Shown in pieces: positions 38,505-51,408 of a stretch of 64,000 bases of DNA. Below the pieces are notes generated by a model. The model did not search any database and was not told the DNA's origin. It worked only from the letters and a program-made list of their open reading frames with translations. How positions within the stretch are numbered: position 1 is the first letter of the stretch; each line of letters opens with the position of its first letter. The stretch comes from Artemia franciscana (taxonomy: Eukaryota > Arthropoda > Branchiopoda > Anostraca > Artemiidae), in assembly GCF_032884065.1 (NCBI RefSeq), contig NC_088866.1, forward strand, positions 32,965,519-33,029,518. The letters run 5' to 3'. The position numbers and the translations under genes are program-made.

Positions 38505-41258
38505 TAGTAGTCTTAGCTAAATATATATAAAATAGATGAAATCGGTGTAGTATTCAGGCAGAACAATGTTTCTGTCGCAGCCATAACAGAAACTTGGAAC
38601 CTGACTGAAGTGACAGGAAGGCTCACCGGTTATGCCCTATACCTCAGAACAAGACAAGCTCTTGGTGACCAGAGACTAGGCGGTGGAGTAGCCCTTTACG
38701 TACGTGAAGATATCCCAATGAAGGAGCTACGTGAACTTGAAAGCACTGAACATGAGGCTGTGTGGGTTTGGTGCAAACCATCGGCCATGCCGCGTGCTTA
38801 CTCATGCATTATCTTTGCTTCAGTCTACTACCCTGAAAGTGCTAAAAACCGCCGTGATCTTGTCACATACCTCCAAAAGACTGTCGACCACCTTCGTGCT
38901 TTCTATGGAAATCCTGCTATTGTTCTGGCTGGGGACTTCCAAACCAAGAAAAGCTGGCTAGCATCATGCCTTTCCCTCAAGCAGGTTGTAAATTTTCCAA
39001 CACATGAATCTGGCAGCATACTTGATTTAATCCTGACCAACTGTGAGACATATTACCAAACCCCTGAATCCCTTGGGCCGCTTGCCTGTTCTGATCATAA
39101 CGTTGTGCTCTGGTCAGCTGCCTCTTCAATACCCAAGCCTAAAATTAAGCGTGTCAAGTATCGTCCGCTTACTGATTCAGCAATTTGCACCTATGGTCGA
39201 TGGATAGCTACTTACCCTTTTCCAGAAGTATATGGAGACAAAAGCCTCGATAAAAAATGCCAACTGTTCAACGAAGTTCTCCATGCCAAATACCTCGAGT
39301 TTTTTCCTGAAAAGACTTTCACTAGATTTGAAAGTGATAAACCCTGGATAACTCCCCAAATCAAGAAACTAATCCGAAAAAAGTGCAAGCTTTTCCAAGA
39401 AGGAGATTTGCAAAATGCGAAAAAAATTGCGAAATCACATTACCTCTCTCACGAGAAGTGCGAAGAAAGATTACGGGCGTGAGAAATTTTCGGACAGTCT
39501 TAGGCACACTAATCCCAGGAAATGGCACAGAGCGGTCAAGCAAATCACTGGCAAGTCCATTCATAACAGCATAAAAATAAGCCACCCTGACGGAACTTAC
39601 ACAACTGCTGATGAGGTTAATCAATATTTCACCCGCATCTGGACCTCATTTCCTTCTCCCACACAAGCCCAGAAGTCTGAAATACTTGAATCCTGTGCAG
39701 ATGAAGGTGAAGTTGTTATCGATGAGATGATAACCTATAAGACACTGATGAAGGTGAAAGTAAACTGTTCGGCTTATCCAGACGAACTTCCACCCAAACT
39801 GATTCGAGAATAAGCCCTTTTCATTGCGAAACCACTCTCAGTGCTGATAAACCTTTGCTTTCGTATAGGGATCTTTCCAGCTGTTTGGAAGAAAGCTCAC
39901 GTTAGAGTAATTCCGAAGGTTACCAACCCTAAGAGCTGTGACGAACTTAGACCTATTTCGCAAACACCATGCCTGGCGAAAGTGGCCGAGACCTTTATCA
40001 TGAGGGTCTTACTTGATCAAATTCAGGGATCTATCGACCAGAGACAATACGGCGGACTGAAAGACTGTAATACCTCAGTGTACCTAGTGAGGATGTATGA
40101 TAGTCTTCTTAAGTTGGTCGAAAAAGGTCACAGTTTTGTAGACCTTGGTGCCATTGATTTCCGAAAGGCATTTGATCTAATCAATCATATTGTAGCTGCC
40201 CTTAATCTCAAGCTAATGGGGGCTAAGAAAAAGACTCTTACGCTCGTGTGGACTTTCTCAGTCAGAGGATGCATCGTGTGTTTGCTCTCTACGAAGGTGA
40301 CACCAATTCCGAATGGTCCTCATCCACCTGTGGAGCCCCTCAGGGCACTAAGCTTGCAACTATTGTATTCTTGTCTGTAATTAACTTCCTCATAGCTGAC
40401 TATGACGACCGCTACAAGTTCGTGGATGACCTGTCATTTATTCTGAAATATTTAGTACAAAACGGAGTTGTGACGCCACAGTTCAGTTCAAATTTTTTCA
40501 GTGTTTTCACAAAAGAGTGCGCGGAGCTAAATCTTGAGATTAATGTGAACAAGTCGAAGATAGTGCGCTTTAACCCGCTAAAAGGTGATATTATGGAGCC
40601 AAATGTTCCATTCCCTCTAGCAAACAGTATCAAGATCCTTGGAGTTACTTTTTCCAATGACTTCAGCTTTGCCACACATGTTGAAAACGTGGTTAAAAGT
40701 GCAAACGCTAGTCTACAGACTTTAAACGGTATGCGTAGGTTCAGTGCAAACACAGAGAGTATTAAGTATGCATACATAGCGTATGTCCGTCCCATTCTGG
40801 AATATGCGTGTCCTGTTTGGGTACCTTCAGCACTGAGAACAGTGTATCTTTGTCAGGAGCTTGAATCGGTTCAGAAGCGAGCGGTATCGATCATCTTGGG
40901 CCAAGGTGACATCCCCTATGAAAAGGCTCTGGAAGTGCTAAGACTGCCGTCACTCCAAAACCGGTACGAAACTCTGATAATGAGTTTCGGAAAGTACTTG
41001 CTTTCTAAATCTCAGCACTGTGACATTCTACCTGATCAACCTCTACCATCAAGAACGAGAAAGCAAGATAAGTTAGTTCCCGTTAAAGCAAGAACAAACC
41101 GATATGGTAATTCTTTCGTTCCGGTTTTCGTCAAAATGTATAATAAGAGTTAATATTTATAGTTTTATTTATATTTACAAGTGTAGCTTGATTTTGTATA
41201 TGTTGTAAAAGAAAACACAAATCAGCGACAGCTGTCAAGTTTTTGCTATTAAACCTGT

Positions 41259-41291
<33 letters not shown>

Positions 41292-41292
41292 A
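38505..41292 (+). mobile_element. 5'-truncated non-LTR retrotransposon (CR1/L2-like)
   Basis: The copy starts within the endonuclease domain and ends with a (TAC)n tail at 41259-41290. A simple-repeat 3' tail instead of poly-A is typical of CR1/L2-like and related LINEs. It lies within AGT/TAC-rich DNA, so a target duplication cannot be read. Family assignment rests on RT and endonuclease motifs only. Confidence 0.8.
38514..41153 (+). pseudogene. LINE endonuclease-reverse transcriptase, broken
   Basis: Piece 1 (38514-39482) is an APE-type endonuclease: 'IDEIGVVF', 'AITETW' (catalytic Glu), 'VLAGDFQ' and 'SDHNVVLW'. Piece 2 (about 39415-39813, another frame) is the linker and the start of RT. 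It ends in an in-frame TAA, after which the same frame continues (39841-40250) with 'VIPKVTNPKSCDELRPIS' and 'AIDFRKAFDLINH'. Piece 3 (40248-41153, shifted) has 'GAPQGTKLA', the active site 'YKFVDDLS', 'INVNKSKI' and 'YAYIAYVRPILEYACPVWVP' at the RT end. Two frameshifts and one stop make it inactive. The start of the endonuclease is missing. Confidence 0.9.
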
Positions 41293-41370
41293 GCTTCAGT
41301 AGCAGTGGTACTAGTAGCAGCAGCATCAATGATAGTAGCAGTAGTAGTAGTTGTAGGGGTAGAAGTAGTA
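41259..41370. repeat. (TAC)n LINE tail and adjoining (AGT)n-rich tract
   Basis: Pure TAC repeats (41259-41290) close the LINE. Imperfect AGTAGTAG sequence follows to about 41370, resembling the tract upstream of the LINE. Confidence 0.85.
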
Positions 41371-41787
41371 GTATTATGATGCAAATATTGTCTTTTGGAT
41401 AGTTCAACATCCCCTGCAATAAGCCTTGTAAGTTTTAATTTCACACACCAAACTGTTGCTCAGATATTGCTGATATTCACTTTTGCCAACCTGCTTACGG
41501 AGGGCGTGCTAAGATTCAGTTTACCTTCCCCCTAAAAGTCCTCTAAAAACTTCACCTTCATACCCTTAGGTGTAGTGATAATAGTAATCACAGCAGTAGT
41601 ACTAGAACTCAACTTAATAGAATTAGCCATTGCTATGACATTGTTGATACGTCCTTTTGATAACCTGTATATTTATATGCTTCTTGAAATTATAACTTGC
41701 AGATTACTTATGCTACCATGGAGGTTTCTGCCGTGATTCCTTCTTTTAAAAACTAAATTAATTACTATGGGCTAGAGTTCGTTCTTT

Positions 41788-41935
41788 ACCATAAATAAAC
41801 TAGTTACTGCTGCAACACGGATCTTCACTAAAAATGTGTCATTTACTATGCCATTTACTTTACCATAAATAAACTAGTTACTGCTGCAACCCGGATCTTC
41901 ACTAGAAAATGTGTCATTTATTATGGCAACAGTTC
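41788..41935. repeat. Tandem duplication, 74-bp unit
   Basis: ACCATAAATAAACTAGTTAC starts at 41788 and again at 41862, and the following sequence CTGCAAC.CGGATCTTCACTA is also repeated. Two units are seen. Confidence 0.85.
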
Positions 41936-42019
41936 GTTCTTTAATATAATTACTAAGTTGCTAGCTACCACTTCAACCCAGACTACCTGGACCGCTGCAA
42001 TCCAGTTTTTTCGTCTTTT

Positions 42020-42600
42020 ACAAGATTTTCCCTCTCCCGTGATAGACATTAAGTTCACCGGAAACAAATAAATGGGTACACCAACTAGCAAAAGTTCCAA
42101 ACCCCTCATCGCTGAAGATAATTGTAGCCCAATAGGCGATTATTACTTACAAGCCCCCTACATGTCTTATCACTGGAACCAAATTGGCTTTACCATCAAA
42201 TACACCGGAAACAAATAATAGGTGCACTAACTAGCAAAAGTGGCAAACCCCTCATTGCCGAAGATGATTATAAGCTAACAGCCGTTTCTCGCCTAACGTG
42301 AACCAATTCTTACTTATAAGTCCCTCTCCCGTGACACGAATCAAGTTCACCGGAAACAAAGAAATGGGTACACCAACTAGCATAGTTGCAAACCCTCATC
42401 GCTGAAGTTGACTGTAGCCTAACAGTAGATTATTGCTTATAAGTCCCCTACATGTCTTACTACTGGAGCCAAATTGGTTTTACCATCAAATACACTGGAA
42501 ACAAATAATAAATACACCAACTAGCAAAATTTGCTAACCCCTCATTGCCAAACGTGATTATTACCTAACAGCCGACTGTTGCTTACAAGTCCTCTATATG
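42020..42600. repeat. Tandem repeat, ~147-bp unit in an alternating dimer
   Basis: CACCGGAAACAAA or CACTGGAAACAAA recurs at about 42057, 42204, 42352 and 42497, spacings of about 145-148. Units 1 and 3 share AAATGGGTACACCAACTAGC. Units 2 and 4 share CTACATGTCTTA and TACCATCAAATACAC. The array is therefore a dimeric ~294-bp repeat. It has no coding capacity. Confidence 0.75.
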
Positions 42601-43261
42601 TCTCACAATTTGTATCGGCCTCGATTTTTTTTCAGTGTGTACCTTACTACTGAAGTTATCAACCTCTTGAAACTTTCAAACTGGTATACCTCATGACGGA
42701 ATTTTTGTACCAAAAAATGGATGTCATATATTTTGATCAGCTCATCAAGAGCTATCGATTGCCGTCGAAAAAAAATTCTGTCTGTCTTAGTTCAAAAGTT
42801 GATTTTTTTGCCGTAGGTCGACTTTCTAACGTCACCACTTAGAAAGGAGCACAGGATAAGCTCCAATTTCTTTAGCAATGAGAGAACTTATAAAGTTTAT
42901 TAGGCACATCTGATACCATTTTTCTACCGCAATCCCAAGTCCGAAAAATGGAATGATAAACTCAGCTGAAATCAAAAAGAGAAATGGGTAGAAATAATAG
43001 ATGGCAGCACTTTCGGACCCGTGGGAAAATGCCACATTTTCACTTCTGTAAATTTTTAATTATCATTCAAAGAAGATATATTGGCTGTGGGGCCGGGTAA
43101 CTGCCGCATATATCTAGCACCTATAGATTTTAGTCCATCTTCAATTTGGAAGTGGTGCCTGCCTGCTTGCCTGCTAAAACGGAGCTTTCCACTCGAAAGC
43201 AGAAACATGGTTTGATGAAACGAAAGCTTGGCTGCACAACTTCAGATACTTCTCTCTGACA
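42601..43261. other. No recognised gene
   Basis: AT-rich single-copy-looking sequence up to the Helitron block 2 boundary. Short frames at 42832-43035 and 43130-43318 have no recognisable domain, and the latter crosses the Helitron boundary. Confidence 0.4.
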
Positions 43262-43884
43262 TCTATATATATAAAAATAAGTTGTCTGTCTGTCTGTGGA
43301 TGGATCAGGTGACGTCACCTGAAAAAACTGGATCAGGTGACGTCAAAACTGAAAAAACTAAAAAAGGCAAAAACTACAAAAAAAACTAAAAACTAATAAA
43401 AAAAATAAAAAAGCTAAAAAACTAAAAAAACTAAAAAAAGGCAACCAATAAAAAACTAAAAAAAAAACTGAAAAAACTAAAAAAAGGCAAAAACTACAAA
43501 AAAAAACTAAAACTAATAAAAAAAGTAAAAAAGCTAAAAAACTAAAAAAACTAAAAAAACTAAAAAAAGGTAAAAAACTAAAAAAAATAAAAAATAAAAA
43601 AAAACTAAAAAAAGGAAAAAACTGAAAAATAAGCTAAAATAAAGGTAAAAACCAATAAAAAACTAAAAAGAAAAAAAGGAAAAAACTAAAAAAAATTTTC
43701 ATCTAAAAAACTAAAAAAAACTAAAAAAGGTAAAAACTAAAAGAACTAAAAAAGAAAAAAATAAATGACGAAACTCAAAGAGAAAGCGACCAGGACAAAA
43801 GGAATGTTCGATTAGCAATCAACAAAGCACCGGGACACAGGGAGTATAAATGACGACCAGGACATAAGTAAAAAAAAAAAACTA

Positions 43885-45403
43885 TCTATATATATAAAAA
43901 TAAGTTGTCTGTGGATCTGTGGATCGTGGATCAGGTGACGTCACCTGAAAAAACTGGATCAGGTGACGTCAAAACTGAAAAAACTAAAAAAAAGGCAAAA
44001 ACTACAAAAAAAACTAAAAACTAATAAAAAAAATAAAAAACTAAAAAAACTAAAAAAAGGCAAAAACTACAAAAAAAACTAAAAACTAATAAAAAAGCTA
44101 AAAAACTAAAAAAACTAAAAAAAAGGCAAAAACTACAAAAAAACTAAAAACTAATAAAAAAAATAAAAAAGCTAAAAAACTAAAAAAACTAAAAAAACTA
44201 AAAAAAGGTAAAAAACTAAAAAAACTAAAAACTAAAAAAAACTAAAAAAAAGGAAAAAACTGAAAAATAAGCTAAAATAAAGGTAAAAACCAATAAAAAA
44301 CTAAAAAAAAAACTGAAAAAACTAAAAAAAGGCAAAAACTACAAAAAAACTAAAAACTAATAAAAAAAGTAAAAAAGCTAAAAAACTAAAAAAACTAAAA
44401 AAACTAAAAAAACTAAAAAAAGGTAAAAAACTAAAAAAAATAAAAAATAAAAAAAACTAAAAAAAAAGGAAAAAACTGAAAAATAAGCTAACATAAAGGT
44501 AAAAACCAATAAAATACTAAAAAGAAAAAAAGGAAAAAACTAAAAAAAATTTTCATCTAAAAAACTAAAAAAAACTAAAAAAGGTAAAAACTAAAAGAAC
44601 TAAAAAAGAAAAAAATAACATAAGTAAAAAAAAAAATTAACAAAACTAAAAAGAAGTTAAAAACTACAAAAAAACTAAAAAGAAAAAAAAACTAAAAACT
44701 AATAAAAAAACTAAAAAATCTAAAAATCTAAATAAACTAAAAAAGAAAAACAAAGGAAAAAAATAAAGGAGAAAAACAAAACTAAAAAACGAATGTATAT
44801 ACAGACCGGTACACCGGGATACAAATGACGACCGGGACACAGGGAATATAAATGACGACCGGGACACAGGGACACAACTACAACGGGGACACCGGGGGAA
44901 ACAGGGGGATATAAATGACGACCGGGACAAAAAAACTAAAAAGAAAAAAAAACTAAAAACTAATAAAAAAACTAAAAAATCTAAAAATCTAAATAAGCTA
45001 AAAAAGAAAAAAAAAGGAAAAAAATAAAGGAGAAAAACAAAACTAAAAAACGAATGTATATACAGACCGGGACACCGGGATACAAATTACGACCGGGACA
45101 CAGGGAATATAAATGACGACCGGGACACAGGGACACAACTACAACGGGGACACCGGGGGAAACAGGGGGATGTAAATGACGACCGGGACACCGGGACAGG
45201 GAATGGTCGATTAGCAATCACCATCAACAAAGCTCAAGGGCAATCATTAGAATCATGAGGTATAGATCTGAATACAGATTGTTTTCCCATGGACCATTAT
45301 ATGTTGCATGTTCAAGAGTCGGTAAACCTGACAATCTATTTATATGCAAAGACAATGGGACAGCAAAGAATGTTGTATATTCGCAAGTTTTACGTAGTTA
45401 AAA

Positions 45404-45454
<51 letters not shown>
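43885..45454 (+). mobile_element. Helitron 5' part; 3' end possibly displaced to 50210-50381
   Basis: Starts at a TCTATATATATA terminus with the GGTGACGTCACC palindrome. It runs through A-rich tracts and minisatellite to the helicase C-terminal remnant (about 45225-45400) and an AT tract, where the next copy begins at 45455. The 3' portion expected after the AT tract occurs at 50210-50381. This suggests later copies inserted in the AT tract (inference). Confidence 0.6.

Positions 45455-45455
<1 letters not shown>
45406..45455. repeat. (AT)n microsatellite
   Basis: About 50 bases of AT at the point where one Helitron copy is interrupted by the next. Confidence 0.9.
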
Positions 45456-45457
<2 letters not shown>

Positions 45458-47023
45458 ATATATATAAAAATAAGTTGTCTGTGGATGGATGGATGGATGG
45501 ATGTGTGGATGGATGTGTCAGGTGACCTCACCTGAAAAAACTGGATTAGGTGACGTCAAAACTGAAAAAACTAAAAAAAGGCAAAAACTACAAAAAAAAC
45601 TAAAAACTAATAAAAAAAATAAAAAAGCTAAAAAACTAAAAAAACTATAAAGGTAAAAACCAATAAAAAACTAAAAAAAAAACTGAAAAAACTAAAAAAA
45701 GGCAAAAACTACAAAAAAAAACTAAAAACTAATAAAAAAAGTAAAAAAGCTAAAAAACTAAAAAAACTAAAAAAACTAAAAAAAGGTAAAAAACTAAAAA
45801 AAATAAAAAATAAAAAAAAACTAAAAAAAAGGAAAAAACTGAAAAATAAGCTAAAATAAAGGTAAAAACCAATAAAAAACTAAAAAAAAAAAGGAAAAAA
45901 CTAATAAATGACGACACTCAAAGAGAAAGCGACCAGGACAAAAAACTAAAAAAAAAGGCAAAAACTACAAAAAAACTAAAAACTAATAAAAAAAATAAAA
46001 AAGCTAAAAAACTAAAAAAACTAAAAAAAGGTAAAAAACTAAAAAAACTAAAAACTAAAAAAAAACTAAAAAAGGTAAAAACTAAAAGAACTAAAAAAGA
46101 AAAAAATAAATGACGACACTCAAAGAGAAAGCGACCAGGACAAAAGGAATGTTCGATTAGCAATCAACAAAGCACCGGGACACAGGGAGTATAAATGACG
46201 ACCAGGACACAAGTAAAAAAAAAAATTAACAAAACTAAAAAGAAGGTAAAAACTACAAAAAAACTAAAAAGAAAAAAAAACTAAAAACTAATAAAAAAAC
46301 TAAAAAATCTAAAAATCTAAATAAACTAAAAAAGAAAAAAAAAGGAAAAAAATAAAGGAGAAAAACAAAACTAAAAAACGAATGTATATACAGACCGGTA
46401 CACCGGGATACAAATGACGACCGGGACACAGGGAATATAAATAACGACCGGGACACAGGGACACAACTACAACGGGGACACCGGGGGAAACAGGGGGATA
46501 TAAATGACGACCGGGACAAAAAAACTAAAAAGAAATAAAAACTAAAAACTAATAAAAAAAACTAAAAAATCTAAAAATCTAAATAAGCTAAAAAAGAAAA
46601 AAAAAGGAAAAAAATAAAGGAGAAAAACAAAACTAAAAAACGAATGTATATACAGACCGGGACACCGGGATACAAATGATGACCGGGACCCGGGACACAG
46701 GGAATATAAATGACGACCGGGACACAGGGACACAACTACAACGGGGACACCGGGGGAAACAGGGGGATAACCTGACAATCTATTTATATGCAAAGACAAT
46801 GGGACAGCAAAGAATGTTGTATATTCGCAAGTTTTACGTAGTTAAAACCATATATATATATATATATATCTATATTCACAGGTGGGACATAGGGACACAA
46901 CTACAATGGCGCGTAACTATTATGGCGCGTAACGACTTACGCGCGCGGGGGGGCTTGGGGGGGCGCGAAGCGCCCCCACCAACTAGGTGTTGGGGTGGCG
47001 CGAAGCGCCACCCCAACAGCTAG
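45455..47023 (+). mobile_element. Non-autonomous Helitron E1
   Basis: Complete termini: TCTATATATATAAAAATAAG at the left, and hairpin with CTAG at 47020-47023. The interior is A-rich repeat, minisatellite and a truncated helicase C-terminal remnant (about 46765-46850). Its right half (46300-46855) is almost identical to 47815-48360 in the next copy. Confidence 0.85.
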
Positions 47024-47047
47024 TTTTTATATATATAGATATATCTA

Positions 47048-48539
47048 TCTATATATATAAAAATAAGTTGTCTGTGGATGGATGGATGGATGTGTCAGGT
47101 GACGTCACCTGAAAAAACTGGATCAGGTGACGTCAAAACTGAAAAAACTAAAAAAAGGCAAAAACTACAAAAAAAACTAAAAACTAATAAAAAAAATAAA
47201 AAAGCTAAAAAACTAAAAAAACTATAAAGGTAAAAACCAATAAAAAACTAAAAAAAAAACTGAAAAAACTAAAAAAAGGCAAAAACTACAAAAAAAACTA
47301 AAAACTAATAAAAAAAGTAAAAAAGCTAAAAAACTAAAAAAAATAAAAAAACTAAAAAAAGGTAAAAAACTAAAAAAAATAAAAAATAAAAAAAAACTAA
47401 AAAAAAGGAAAAAACTGAAAAATAAGCACACTCAAAGAGAAAGCGACCAGGACAAAAAACTAAAAAAAAAGGCAAAAACTACAAAAAAACTAAAAACTAA
47501 TAAAAAAAATAAAAAAGCTAAAAAACTAAAAAAACTAAAAAAAGGTAAAAAACTAAAAAAACTAAAAACTAAAAAAAAACTAAAAAAGGTAAAAACTAAA
47601 AGAACTAAAAAAGAAAAAAAATAAATGACGACACTCAAAGAGAAAGCGACCAGGACAAAAGGAATGTTCGATTAGCAATCAACAAAGCACCGGGACACAG
47701 GGAGTATAAATGACGACCAGGACACAAGTAAAAAAAAAAATTAACAAAACTAAAAAGAAGGTAAAAACTACAAAAAAACTAAAAAGAAAAAAAAACTAAA
47801 TACTAATAAAAAAACTAAAAAATCTAAAAATCTAAATAAACTAAAAAAGAAAAAAAAAGGAAAAAAATAAAGGAGAAAAACAAAACTAAAAAACGAATGT
47901 ATATACAGACCGGTACACCGGGATACAAATGACGACCGGGACACAGGGAATATAAATAACGACCGGGACACAGGGACACAACTACAACGGGGACACCGGG
48001 GGAAACAGGGGGATATAAATGACGACCGGGACAAAAAAACTAAAAAGAAATAAAAACTAAAAACTAATAAAAAAAACTAAAAAATCTAAAAATCTAAATA
48101 AGCTAAAAAAGAAAAAAAAAGGAAAAAAATAAAGGAGAAAAACAAAACTAAAAAACGAATGTATATACAGACCGGGACACCGGGATACAAATGATGACCG
48201 GGACCCGGGACACAGGGAATATAAATGACGACCGGGACACAGGGACACAACTACAACGGGGACACCGGGGGAAACAGGGGGATAACCTGACAATCTATTT
48301 ATATGCAAAGACAATGGGACAGCAAAGAATGTTGTATATTCGCAAGTTTTACGTAGTTAAAACCATATATATATATATATATCTATATTCACAGGTGGGA
48401 CATAGGGACACAACTACAATGGCGCGTAACTATTATGGCGCGTAACGACTTACGCGCGCGGGGGGGCTTGGGGGGGGGGCGCGAAGCGCCCCCACCAACT
48501 AGGTGTTGGGGTGGCGCGAAGCGCCACCCCAACAGCTAG
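47048..48539 (+). mobile_element. Non-autonomous Helitron E2
   Basis: Same organisation and nearly the same sequence as E1, with a deletion in the A-rich part and small length changes. 5' TC at 47048 and 3' CTAG at 48536-48539. It lies in direct orientation 24 bp after E1, separated by a short AT tract. Confidence 0.85.
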
Positions 48540-48555
48540 TATATATATATATATA

Positions 48556-48712
48556 CTAGCTGTTGGGGTGGCGCTTCGCGCCACCCCAACACCTAGTTGG
48601 TGGGGGCGCTTCGCGCCCCCCCCAAGCCCCCCCGCGCGCGTAAGTCGTTACGCGCCATAATAGTTACGCGCCATTGTAGTTGTGTCCCTATGTCCCACCT
48701 GTGAATATAGAT

Positions 48713-48778
<66 letters not shown>

Positions 48779-50209
48779 TTTTAACTACGTAAAACTTGCG
48801 AATATACAACATTCTTTGCTGTCCCATTGTCTTTGCATATAAATAGATTGTCAGGTTTACCGACTCTTGAACATGCAACATATAATGGTCCATGGGAAAA
48901 CAATCTGTATTCAGATCTATACCTCATGATTCTAATGATTGCCCTTGAGCTTTGTTGATGGTGATTGCTAATCGACCATTCCCTGTCCCGGTGTCCCGGT
49001 CGTCATTTACATCCCCCTGTTTCCCCCGGTGTCCCCGTTGTAGTTGTGTCCCTGTGTCCCGGTCGTCATTTATATTCCCTGTGTCCCGGTCGTCATTTGT
49101 ATCCCGGTGTCCCGGTCTGTATATACATTCGTTTTTTAGTTTTGTTTTTCTCCTTTATTTTTTTCCTTTTTTTTTCTTTTTTAGCTTATTTAGATTTTTA
49201 GATTTTTTAGTTTTTTTATTAGTTTTTAGTTTTTTTTTCTTTTTAGTTTTTTTGTCCCGGTCGTCATTTATATCCCCCTGTTTCCCCCGGTGTCCCCGTT
49301 GTAGTTGTGTCCCTGTGTCCCGGTCGTCATTTATATTCCCTGTGTCCCGGTCGTCATTTGTATCCCGGTGTACCGGTCTGTATATACATTCCTTTTTTAG
49401 TTTTGTTTTTCTCCTTTATTTTTTTCCTTTTTTTTCTTTTTTAGTTTATTTAGATTTTTAGATTTTTTAGTTTTTTTATTAGTTTTTAGTTTTCTTTTCT
49501 TTTTAGTTTTTTTGTAGTTTTTAACTTCTTTTTAGTTTTGTTAATTTTTTTTTTTACTTATGTCCTGGTCGTCATTCATACTCCCTGTGTCCCGGTGCTT
49601 CCCGGTGCTTTGTTGATTGCTAATCGAACATTCCTTTTGTCCTGGTCGCTTTCTCTTTGAGTTTCGTCATTTATTTTTTTCTTTTTTAGTTCTTTTAGTT
49701 TTTACCTTTTTTAGTTTTTTTTAGTTTTTTAGATGAAAATTGTTTTTAGTTTTTTCCTTTTTTTCTTTTTAGTTTTTTATTGGTTTTTACCTTTATTTTA
49801 GCTTATTTTTCAGTTTTTTCCTTTTTTTTAGTTTTTTTTTATTTTTTATTTTTTTTAGTTTTTTACCTTTTTTTAGTTTTTTTAGTTTTTTTAGTTTTTT
49901 AGCTTTTTTACTTTTTTTATTAGTTTTTAGTTTTTTTTTGTAGTTTTTGCCTTTTTTTAGTTTTTTCAGTTTTTTTTTTTAGTTTTTTAGTTTTTTTTTG
50001 TAGTTTTTGCCTTTTTTTAGTTTTTTTAGTTTTTTAGCTTTTTTATTTTTTTTATTAGTTTTTAGTTTTTTTTGTAGTTTTTGCCTTTTTTAGTTTTTTC
50101 AGTTTTGACGTCACCTGATCCAGTTTTTTCAGGTGACGTCACCTGACACATCCATCCACACATCCATCCACACATCCACAGACAGACAACTTATTTTTAT
50201 ATATATAGA
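48556..50209 (-). mobile_element. Non-autonomous Helitron E3 (reverse)
   Basis: Read on minus, the 5' TC is at 50209 and the CTAG ends at 48556. It contains the GGTGACGTCACC palindrome near 50130, T-rich tracts, minisatellite and the helicase C-terminal remnant (about 48780-48980). It keeps a longer helicase remnant than E1 or E2, including the part corresponding to 'INKAQGQS'. Confidence 0.85.
48716..48776. repeat. (AT)n microsatellite
   Basis: About 60 bases of AT inside Helitron E3, at the usual position next to the 3' terminal region. Confidence 0.9.
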
Positions 50210-50381
50210 TATATATATATATATATCTATATTCACAGGTGGGACATAGGGACACAACTACAATGGCGCGTAACTATTATGGCGCGTAACGACTTACGCG
50301 CGCGGGGGGGCTTGGGGGGGGCGCGAAGCGCCCCCACCAACTAGGTGTTGGGGTGGCGCGAAGCGCCACCCCAACAGCTAG

Positions 50382-51099
50382 TAGGCTATATAACTCCACT
50401 TCACTTCGCACACCATAGGCTCTGGCTCGTGGACAAGCAAAAACCATCCTTTTCGCCCCCAGGCAAGAGTTCTGCGGAGCTTTCCAAAATGTAATGTCAT
50501 ATTGATCAATCCGGCCTGAGGTCTACACTTTTCGTAAAAACCGCACAGGTTAGACCCTTACCGTTTTCCAGGAATAAGCTGAGATCGGCGGCATAGGAAA
50601 AAAAACGCGACAAAACCAAAGTGTTGCTCTCACAACACAATTCTTGTCACAGCCAATGTTTACACATTTGTCAAGTCAAAGTCTAAAGAAAACTTCTATT
50701 AATAATAACTTGACTGACACCATTTACGATGAACTACATCAATCCTTTATATATTACTAGGTTGCAAGCTACCGCTGCAACCCGTTACGATCGAGAAAAA
50801 AGGCTTTGACTCTTTTTGTTTAGTATAATGAACTACACAGATCCTTTATAAGAAAACTTTTTAAAAGATGCTTTTATTATTATGCAATACAAAGTTACAA
50901 ACAGGAAAAAGCCCACGGCTTTTTCTTAGGTTGAATAGTAAGAGGTGAATTTCAGAGAATCAGGCGGCTAAGTAAGACAAGTATTAAACCATACCCTAGA
51001 AAAGTTTGCCGATGCTATTACTGCCGCTAAGGCCAAGGTTACTACTTTTAATTAATGTTTGAGTTACTGTGAGCTAGCGTGCGTTCTTTATTGTAACGA
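50382..51099. other. No recognised gene
   Basis: Follows Helitron block 2. It contains one isolated copy of the D motif TACTAGGTTGCAAGCTACCG (about 50755) but no supported gene. Confidence 0.4.
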
Positions 51100-51408
51100 C
51101 ATATATTATCTAGTATACGAAAATGGAGTTCTTTGTGAAAATATTGATTTTATTTAAGAAAATTTTGTTGATTACAAAATCACGTTGGTGTGACAAATTC
51201 CTGATGTTACTAACAGAAGCTACTACAGTGTTATAGAAAAATACAACTTTTCGTAAAAAATTGATTTCTTTTTAAAAATTATTTTTTTTATTAGAAATAT
51301 GTTTTTAGCCACATCAATTTCCTTTAAAATGAGCCATTAAACAACTCTCTACGATGCTCCAGTGCCAAGCTATCTGAGGAGGAAAAGAAAGAAAAAAAAA
51401 GAAAAAAG

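Larger units (their letters stand above)
43262..50381. mobile_element. Helitron block 2 (nested non-autonomous array)
   Basis: Begins TCTATATATATAAAAATAAG after an A and ends with the GC-rich hairpin plus CAGCTAG before a T, at 50381. Plus-strand 5' ends lie at 43262, 43885, 45455 and 47048. Plus-strand 3' CTAG ends lie at 47023, 48539 and 50381. One minus copy spans 48556-50209. The copies carry no intact Rep or helicase, only repeated remnants of the helicase C-terminus. The rest is CTAAAAAA low-complexity DNA and GACCGGGACACAGGGA-like minisatellite. Frames rich in F/S/L or I/Y here are artefacts. Confidence 0.88.

Noticed and set aside
42020-42600. Regular repeats considered as a CRISPR array
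   Set aside because: Whole units repeat with no unique spacers, and the genome is eukaryotic.
44664-49461. Many frames rich in F, S and L that look like membrane proteins
   Set aside because: They arise from CTAAAAA/TTTTTAG low-complexity DNA and the minisatellite in Helitron copies.
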